Part shown: positions 55,988 to 64,000 of the stretch, piece after piece
Layout: each line of letters begins with the position of its first letter
Position numbering within the stretch: position 1 is the stretch's first letter
Assembly: GCA_010094045.1 (NCBI GenBank)
Contig: ML986595.1
Location: forward strand, 467,988 to 531,987
Length of the DNA stretch: 64,000 nt
Origin: Lojkania enalia
Lineage: Eukaryota; Ascomycota; Dothideomycetes; Pleosporales
Direction: 5' to 3'
Translations under genes and position numbers: made by a program
Notes under the pieces: model-generated
Told to the model about the DNA's origin: nothing
What the model saw: only the letters and a program-made list of their open reading frames with translations
Database searches by the model: none

Positions 55988-58900
55988 CTATGCCCTAACA
56001 TCCTCCACTAAACTCCCCATCCAATCTACATCCCCCAACTCACCCTGCAAACCCGTCGGCAGTGCCCCCTCATCGTACAGATTAAACGTCTCGCCTACGC
56101 TATCCAGGTTCAGCAGGCTGTCGAAATCGCCGTCATCGAACTCGTGGTTCATGGGCAGGCTGCTGAAGAGTGTGTCCGAGTCCTGGTGGTAGGGGAGCAT
56201 GTTGGCGTGGGCGTGAGCGCCGGGGCCGATATCGGTACGCATGAAGTCTAGGGTGGAGATTTTGTCTGTAGGGAGCAGGGTTGAGGCCGTGGGTTGCGGG
56301 TCGGCGGAGATGGTGATGCTGTCATGGTCCGGGATCGTCACGTCGGCGTCGTGGTCGTGGTCGTGGTCGTGGTCGGATTCCGGTGGGGTCGAGGCCAGGA
56401 AGGTTTCTAGTCTACGCGCCACCTCCTCGTCCGTCACGTTTGGCTGGCCCGGCAGCTTCTCTAGGACTTGCATGTTGGTGGTACCGCTGTCTGGGGGCGG
56501 CGTGAGTGCTGTGCGAGTGGCGTTGCTCAACGATTGGGAGGCCATGGTGACGGGATGGGTGCTGTGGTGGTTGACCATGTCCATGCGTCGAGCGGCGTCC
56601 ACGAGACCCTCGACGGTGGTGACGGTGGTGACAGGTGGAGGCTTACCCATTGCTAGTTGAGTAGGCGCGATGTGGATCCCTGCTTTGCGGATCGCGGCTT
56701 CCAGGAACGCGGTGCTATAGTCGGCCGCCGCGTACAGGTCACGCAGTTTGCCCATCACCCCCATGCACTGGCAGAAGCCGCGGAGCGAGCTGCGCCGCGT
56801 CTCCTCGTCCGGCGCCTTGATGTCCAGGAGATGGATGATGATGGCCGGGAGCAGCACCGTGACGCCTGTCGTCGGCAAGTACTTGACAAGATCCCTTGAT
56901 TCCAGGCGCTGTGCAATCGACGTGATCGCCGATGCGGCACGGCGGACGTTCCGGCGCGACACTTCCAAGAACTCAGAGCCCAGGCTTGACTTAGTGGCCG
57001 CCAGCGAACCGCCCTGGGCTGAAGGGAGGACCTGTGGGCGATGGAGCGCCGACAGCGTCGTGAAGAAGACCATGTGCAACAGCGCCCGATGAAGGTCTAG
57101 ACAGTCGTTCCCGGATAGCGCGTCCGAGTACTTGGCTTCTTCCGGCAGCTCGTTGACCCATTTCTGTAGTTCCTCGTCGCAGGCCTTGACTTCGCTGGTC
57201 TCGGGATCCAGTTTCTTGGGCAGAAGCATCATGGTTGTCCGGTCGTTCATCATGCCTTGGTTGTTGTTCAACACGCAATATTGCTTGGATAGGACATGGC
57301 TGATGCAGAGGCAGAGTTTGGCTTTCTCGATGCACATGATGGCAAGCTGGCGTTGCATGTCGACATCGCGGGCTACACGGCAGTCCGCCGGTAAGGAACT
57401 GATAGAGTCTGGAAGCGGTGCAATTTCAAAATCATCGAGCGTTAACATGGGCACGTCAAAGTCTTCAGTCTTTATACGCGTCGGTCGTCGCATCCCCAGG
57501 GCGATGAGGCGATCTCGCATGTAGGTTGACCACCAGATACGCTTCCAGAGTTTGGTTCGCTTGGTGTCCATATTCGTCTTATCCGGGTTGCGATGAAGAC
57601 CAATTGTGTGGGCGACCGAAGTCGCAACGCCCATCCAATGCCATGTGTCCTTCTGGTCATCGGGAGTCTCGTAGTAGTACGTCAATAGAAGAAGGGACTG
57701 CACCAGCGAGACCCGGTCGGATTCGTAGTCGAAGTCGTACAAGAGCTGCCGAAAAAGGTTAGCAATGACACATATGCACGCGCTGCCGTTGTGATGTGCA
57801 ACGTCCCGCCTAGATTCACATGCGAGCCGACGGCCGGACCGGGCAATAACGAAAAAGGCAAAAAGGACAAAAAATGCAACCGGAGCGGACTTCAGACCGA
57901 CTCACCCTTGTCTTCTGGAAGAAATCCTTGCGGGCTTCCTTGCGTGTGACATACCCGGCAGCACACAAATGATGCATGTCCACAAAAGCCGAGCCAGCGA
58001 ACATGACGGCTTGAAATAGGATCAAGCTGACCTTGCCGAGGCTCCCGTCAGCTCGGTCAATGACCATTAGAAAATCGTGTAGGTCGATGAGCGGCATGTA
58101 CGGATGTACGAATTCGACATAGGCCCGAAGCATCTCGTTCCGCAGGGGCAGCTTGGGAATCGTCAGGGCACCCTTCTTTTCCAGGTAGCTAACCTCATCT
58201 GGGCCAATTCTGGAGGGTAGCGGCTTGATGTAAAGCGGGAGGTCAGCCGCACTGAACTTTGGGGCAACATTGCCAAAGTACGCTGCGGTTCCATCGCCGC
58301 CAAAGGATGAGAAGGGCAGGGTTGGCACGCCATTTGCCTGCGAGTTGATGGACAGGCGGTGGTGAATATCCGAGTATGCGCCAATCGAGTTGAGACGGGT
58401 GCCGTGACTCTGGTCTGTCAGACGGTCAGCGCATGTGATTCCAAGATTCGTTTCCAATTCTTCGTCGAGCTGTCATAACGGGTAGACGCACAGATGGAGT
58501 GTGGCACATGCTCCTCGTGCCGCGGTTCGGCCTCATGTGACCTGCGGGATGAGGCTGAGTTCAGGGTCTGAAAGCCGTCCAGGGCCTCGCGCGAAGCGAG
58601 CTTGCGATTCGCCGCCGACACGGTCGTCGTGTTCTCTAAATGGTCGTCGTCCTTAGACCACTTCCTATCGACGACGTCAGCAAAGTGTGCATTTGTCAAT
58701 TTTGGCCACTTCGAGAAGCAAAGGCACTCGAAGGGTTCGGCGTATTTTTCCCACCGCCGCACTCGGTGGCTGCACAAAAAGCGCGCTCTCGGCATGACGA
58801 CATTGGATGAGTTCGCGGAGCAAAGGAAATTGCAGGGGCCCATCGGATACTGAACTCCACAGTGCAAACAGACTACAACTGAGGAAGAATACTGACTTCT

Positions 58901-59141
58901 TGCGTCTGCTCTCGGAGACAATGCACTCCACCTCGTCCAGCCTGCAGTTCGTACACGGTGCGCCGTGTTCGGTGACATTGCACCGGACCTTTCGTGCTCG
59001 ACAGCATTGACATGCCTTGGAAGCCCTCCTCTTCACCGAGCGTCCGGTGATGTTTCCATCGAGTCCTGCTTGGGCGGCTTTGCGTTTTGGAGGCGGCTGG
59101 GTGTCTTGATGGTCAGACGGCGATCCAGAGCATTCAGACAT
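55988..59141 (-). CDS. farA: Zn2Cys6 regulator FarA/CTF1-alpha (fatty-acid responsive)
   Basis: Orthologue-type match to Aspergillus FarA and Fusarium cutinase transcription factor 1, which activate fatty-acid use and cutinase/lipase genes. Exons 58897-59141, 58480-58664, 57906-58414 and 55988-57745 give 898 residues. The zinc cluster is at 44-73 (KACQCCRARKVRCNVTE...CTNCRLDEVEC: Cx2Cx6Cx8Cx2Cx6C). The linker has HEEHVPHSIC. The fungal regulator domain starts PLYIKPLPSRIGPDEVSYLE and includes LLRNEM-type LPLRNEMLRAYVEFVHPYMP, FFQKTRLLYDFDYESDRVSL, YYETPDDQKDTWHWMGVATS, RIWWSTYMRDRLIALGMRRP and YLPTTGVTVLLPAIIIHLLD. The C-terminus is acidic with a DHDHDHDH run. The first intron (232 bp) and the third (160 bp) are long for this window. 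The 2.5 kb upstream is presumably its promoter. Confidence 0.93.
56347..56374. repeat. 6-bp tandem repeat coding Asp-His in farA
   Basis: About four and a half GTCGTG units on the plus strand, read as alternating GAC CAC codons on the minus strand. They give a (Asp-His)4 run in the disordered C-terminal part of the FarA-like protein. In frame, so length changes by one unit would keep the frame. Confidence 0.85.
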
Positions 59142-61605
59142 GGCTACCAATTTTTTTTCTTCTGGGGGGGAGGTCGCCGTGTAGCAAATGTCAATTGGCA
59201 ATGGGGTAGATGGGAGGGGTGGGGGGGAGGGGAGGAAGATATCAACAGTCAACACCAGGTATGCGCGAGGGGCAAGGGGGGAAGCTGTAGATTATGTACG
59301 TGCTCGTGGTCGTGCCCCAGTTTACGCCATGGTGGATTCCCTGGAGGGCTGCCCCGGGGTTTGGAGCCATCTAGGCGGCTCGCGATTCACTCGTCTGCGA
59401 TTATTATGCCTCATGACAGGCCTCGTCCCCAGTGGGGATCGCTAGCTTGGACAGTACCCCAGGCCCCAGATGCGGATGCTCGGCGCAACGAGCGCCATGG
59501 ACGCTTGGCACTTGGAGCGCCGGTCATTCTCGGATGCGCTCGGCAGCTGAGCCCGGAAAAGCTCCATCGCCGCTCGCAGACAACGAACAAGACATACATT
59601 GCCCCGTCCCGCGTGGCTATCCGACGTCAGCAGCGCTCGCCCGTGCGGATGTCGTTCGCCTCCTGCTTTGGGAAGATGCCGCGGTACTTTTCTTTGCTCT
59701 ACCAGAGACGCTCGCTTTCGCATGCTTGCGCAAGTGCAGACGATGGGACGGCAGCATCGGCGAGAAGGCCGACTTCAACAAGACCTGCTCTGCTTGGTCT
59801 TGATCCTACTTGCGCCAGGCGGTTTGTTTGTTGAGTCATGTGCGATGCCATGCACCGTCTCGCACCGTCGTGTACCCTCTCAGTCAGGTCCGGTCTCCGC
59901 TGGCAGCCAGCAAGCCAGCACTCAGGCCGGAGCGGGTCTGGGACGCCTTCTTAAAGACGGATCCGGAAATGGATATCCCAGCCCAAGCCCAACCTGATTG
60001 GCCTGCTTGGCTCTAGTGGACAAAGGACACCATCGCCCATAGCCGAGATGCAAGTCGGCACAGACAGACAATGGCGTCCAGAAAACGACATATTGCGGCC
60101 TTTTTCTTTACCCTGGCCAGTAGTTCCAGCCCCGACTCCAACAGATAATGAGACTTAGGCCCTCCGCTCGGCGGTGAGCGAGACGGATACCCGCATGACG
60201 AGGGGACAAGAGCTAGCTGCCCATTGATCTGGCTTCTTTTACTTCAGTACACGCCGCTGACGCGCCGCTCAGGATATAACCACAGCCTCCGAACTTGGGA
60301 GGCCTTTACGTCAAGTCACTATCCACATTTCCAAGATCAAAATCCGGAGGAAGGGCATACTGTACCAGGTACCGGAGAGCGCGGCACGTATGAGTGAAAA
60401 AAAAAAATATTCCCAGCTGTCAAATAATCGAGCAGCGGGAACGTGTGGGGCGAATTCGAAGATCCGTAGAGCAAACCCTGGACGTTGATTTTGCGGGGAG
60501 CACGCGCGGTGAATGCTCGGAGTTTAGCTGCTGTTGGCTGTGTGGTGTATGGTGTGTTACGAAACCCTCTCGTCCAGCCCCGATCCTCATCTCGGCGGTA
60601 TGCAGGCTCTGACGAGGTGTGCATCGTGTTCCTTGCAAGTCAAGGACGGCGTCCGCGGCCGAACCTAGCGCTGGATATCACTGTCGACTGTAGTCGTTTC
60701 GGCCTGCAGATTGTTGAAGATACCCCTGGAGCTGGGGCCTATCTTAAAGCTTTGAGCACATGCATTTAGGCCATCATAATATTGTCATACATAGTAGCAG
60801 GCGGCACTCCGATGACGGCGGCCATCTGATGGTGCCGCCAAACAGGTTATTGCTGTTAGTATATACACATCCTAAAACGTCGCGACGACTTGCAACACCG
60901 GCACACGTCGAATCTTCGCGGCCTACTCCTTTTAGCGTATCGCCGGGCCCACATGGCAGCCACGTCTCCTTGGGTACGCATCCGCCTCAGCCTCCAGCGC
61001 AGAGTTTGCAGCCACCTAGATCGGGGGAAATGACTCAGCTGATCTTAAATAAAATCCGTCTAGTAGATCGTTTATGAGGGAGTTGATGAACCGATGCATA
61101 CCTTGTCGGCTCTCCCCAGCCCATAGACAGCCCTATGTACAGCAGATTCGCTCATCCCTTACCCAGCGCCGACAAGGTCTGCCAGCTTATGCAAACTTCA
61201 CGAAAACTCTGGGGAAATGGAGATTCGACTAGCCCGGTTTAACCAAAACCCCCCAGAAACAATAGCTTCATTCATGCCATGCATCGTGGGGAAAGTCGGA
61301 GAGGCAAGCAGGGATGTCGTCGGGAATTTGCGGCCTGGACATCGTATCCTCAAAACTCGCCCAAGCCTAACTCGACTACGTGCCGGCACCATGATGTCCT
61401 ACCTAGCCCTCTAAGACGGCAATGAAACATGCAGACGGCACACGGCCTGTAAGTATGACGAGCCACACAAGGTATGGAGTATGTATGTAGGTCGATGCAC
61501 GCGAGTAAATTGAACTCTGCAACTTGGCTGGCAAGTTCCGAGGGGGGTTTTTTTTTTTTCAGCGTCTCCAACATCCCGTTTGTCTCTACAGGTTACGGAT
61601 CGGCG
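59142..61605. other. Long intergenic region between farA and GH5 mannanase
   Basis: About 2.5 kb. The left 700 bp are GC-rich and carry long frames on both strands without domains; they likely hold the farA leader and promoter. The right part is the 3' flank of the mannanase. A short poly-A/T run lies at 60397-60406 and a T run at 61548-61559. No gene recognised. Confidence 0.4.
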
Positions 61606-63228
61606 CTACTTCAAGGTCCCGGGACACGGTGCCGGAGGTAATTCCGCCCCGACGATCTGGCCTTGCATTTTGAACAAATGCTGTCGTATTTTTGAAATTT
61701 GCTCGTCATAGCTGGGTGGATTTCTGGGGTTGCCGTACTGAAGAGCGAGGCCGTCCTATCTCGAACGTGAGTGATTGCGGTGTCAGTCCCGAGTTCGGGC
61801 ACGCGAGCGAAGCCGGCATAGATGCTTACATTATGGTCTACGAATGTCGAGCAATCGGGCACATTATGCATGAATAAGCTCCAGAAATGGTCTACATCGA
61901 GTGTCAGCGGTAACTATCCTAAGCGGCAAGTTTCTCCCGCACTGCTCGGAGTCGGAGTTACTCCACAGGGAGCGAATCGGCCGATGTTGCGATAGAGCTC
62001 GGTATTAATTCGAAAACCTACCTCCAGCGACGATGGGCTTTGCCTTATTTTGCTGACTCTCGATCCAAGCAAAGAAATCTTCCATTTTCGCTTTCGTCTG
62101 CGACTGCGGCGTCCATCCATACTCGGCGGCGAAATACACCTTATCAACCGTCCCCACGGCTTCCACACCCTTGGCCAACTTGTCAATATCCATGGGGTAG
62201 AAGTGATCGGAGAAGATGTCGATCACGGGAATGCTCAGGTGGGTCTTATTGATTCCATAGGTTCCGTCGACGGTCAGCTTGCTCGGGGCGAGCTCCTTGA
62301 CATACTCCAATATTTCCCTGGTCCACGCTACGGGCACGTCCATGTCGCCAAATCTCGGGCCTCCAAGTTCATTCCCAGTCTCGTAAGCGAAGATAGTCGG
62401 ATCTTCGGCGTAGGTCAACTACGGGCCATTAGCTTATAATCCCGTTCAAGACAAGGTATAGATATACAGACATTTGTGTACTGGTTACGATGCGTCAAGA
62501 GGATCTTGATGTACTCCTTGAAGTCGTCAATTATCGTCCTATTATTGTAAAATTCTTGAACTCTCGCGTCGCTGTGTACGATGTTAGACGAATCGTAGTT
62601 CGAGCCCGAATTCAATTTACAACTTCACTATACGCACATTGGCCCTGCCTTAATATCAATCCCCCTCCACCTCAGAAATTGAAACTTCCCACCATGGTAA
62701 TAATCATAGTTATCCGTCTATCTCACAGTTAGCCCCCTTCACATTTTTGACGTCCTAAGATTTCTTCCAAGGCCCAATTTTTTTTCTTACCAACGGCGCA
62801 AATATCCTCAACCCAAACCTCCGTGCCTCTTTCACGGCCCAATCCATACTTTCAAATGCCCTCTCATTCACCTCGCCTAACCTCGGCATCACACTCAACG
62901 GATTCCCCACACTGATACCCATTGTCTGACTCCTAACCGTCGTCGCGCCCATGATCTTCAGCGTAGACATAACCTCTGTGATGCGACCATGCGTCGGATA
63001 CGACGCATTGAGCGGCGCATAAAAGGGTGCGGTGTCCGATTGCGGAATTACATTCTCGTCAAGGCCAAGCCAGTAGACGTTTGCGCCTGCAGCAGTCCAC
63101 GGTTTACCGTCAAGGTAAAGGCGCGTGGCGTTGCGAGTTATCGGGAGGTCTGATGAGGAGAGGGCGAGCACGTGGCTAGCGAGAAGGGTCAGCGAGAGGA
63201 GGGAATTCACTGAGATATTTCGATGCAT
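61606..63228 (-). CDS. Secreted GH5 endo-beta-1,4-mannanase
   Basis: Glycoside hydrolase family 5 enzyme, mannan endo-1,4-beta-mannosidase type, cutting plant mannans outside the cell. Six exons: 62791-63228, 62638-62717, 62472-62571, 62022-62418, 61830-61891 and 61606-61755, giving 408 residues. The signal peptide is MHRNISVNSLLSLTLLASHV; this ATG (63228) is preferred to one 12 codons upstream. Landmarks: GKPWTAAGANVYWLGLDENV, GATTVRSQTMGISVG, APLTDNYDYYHGGKFQFLRW (exon 1/2 join) and IIDDFKEYIKILLTHRNQYT. The acid/base is Glu223 in FAYETGNELGGPR and the nucleophile Glu305 in VYFAAEYGW. The end is DHFWSLFMHNVP, then DGLALQYGNPRNPPSYDEQI. The intron-rich 3' half closes only by joining very short exons. 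No carbohydrate-binding module is present. Confidence 0.9.
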
Positions 63229-64000
63229 ATCTGTCTGCACAAGATGTGGGAGAAAGAGATTCACGACAACGGGGCGGATTGCAATCCTATATACTGCTTG
63301 CTATCCAAGGAACCCCCAACCATAGGATCCTGAACAGACCCAAATTACAACCACATCGAAACCATCTTCTCTACTGACAGTGCCCATTTCCGGCAAGAAA
63401 TGGAATAAGCCTCACACATGGCACTGTACATTGCATCATTATGGTTTTTTTGTATAAATACCTATCATTAGATCATCCCATAGACTAGCCATAAACGGGC
63501 GCGGCGGGGAACCATGTATTAGCGCCGGGTACGACGAACGGAGAATATATGTATGGGCGATATTGGCCGTTAGAAAAGCTTGTTTGCTAGAAATAAATAG
63601 ATGACAGCTGATTCTTTGATTTGGAGGCGGAAGAACAGCAGCCGGTGGGTATTTAGGCGAGGGGCGGCAAACGACAGAAACTCTGTTCCTAGAAATGGAA
63701 ATAGGCGGGCCCAGATTTAGTGCAACGCCTTGTAGATGGAGGCACACAAAGGAAGGATGGCAGAACATGGCTAGAAAAGCGTGTTGATATGATACGTGGA
63801 GACGAGCGTCTTAGAAGCGGCTATTCGACTAGCTACACGACTACAGCCTCTTAATTACACCTATGCAACCACGAATACGAAATATGCGATGTATTATCCC
63901 AATCCGACGCCATGCATTGAACCACCAGTATTCATCATTGCAGCAATCAAAAGATCATAAAGCACGAATAGATTTTATATTAGAATACTAAGCCGTTACC
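63229..64000. other. Upstream region of mannanase, to window end
   Basis: 772 bp with no gene recognised. It should contain the mannanase promoter near 63230-63500. A minus-strand frame at 63439-63768 lacks domain features. Confidence 0.4.

Noticed and set aside
58965..59834. 289-codon plus-strand frame overlapping the farA start
   Set aside because: Antisense to the zinc-cluster exon, Arg/Ser/Gly-biased composition, no recognised domain.

Overview
The window is nuclear DNA of a filamentous ascomycete (Pezizomycotina). Many short introns (about 45-75 bp, GT..AG) close conserved reading frames, and the gene set is typical of these fungi: a FarA/CTF1-type fatty-acid regulator, a SCAP/Scp1-type sterol sensor, MON2, an mpaB-family oxygenase, DUF8021 and UstYa-like (DUF3328) proteins. 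I could not place it at class or species level. Exon joins below were worked out by eye from reading frame and splice-site consensus.

The window has two compartments. Positions 1 to about 27,500 are accessory: AT-rich, gene-poor, and rich in secreted or membrane proteins and decayed genes. In order: an APC-type permease cut by the left edge; a fungal rhodopsin-domain membrane protein; a GNAT acetyltransferase; a 56-residue secreted peptide gene divergent from a complete UstYa-like gene; a four-helix membrane protein; a decayed secreted-protein gene; a tandem-duplicated DUF8021 secreted protein; an arsenite methyltransferase with four helically spaced repeats just upstream; a C2H2 zinc-finger protein; and a decayed Ecm33-like (receptor L-domain) cell-surface gene in an otherwise silent AT-rich block.

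From about 27,548 to 63,228 the genes are dense and mostly housekeeping: HAD phosphatase, TTC1-like TPR protein, Vps24/CHMP3, p23/Wos2, a BED plus Zn-cluster regulator, an mpaB-like oxygenase, SCAP, Acl4, Gir2/RWDD1, an LYR protein, MON2, ethanolamine kinase, FarA/CTF1 and a GH5 mannanase. Several are divergent pairs sharing short promoters; Acl4 and Gir2 lie 209 bp apart and both act in translation.

The main candidates for something new are the secreted-peptide/UstYa divergent pair (possible ribosomal-peptide pathway) and the 31-bp-phased repeat array in front of the arsenite methyltransferase. No tRNA, rRNA, CRISPR or intact transposon was recognised.
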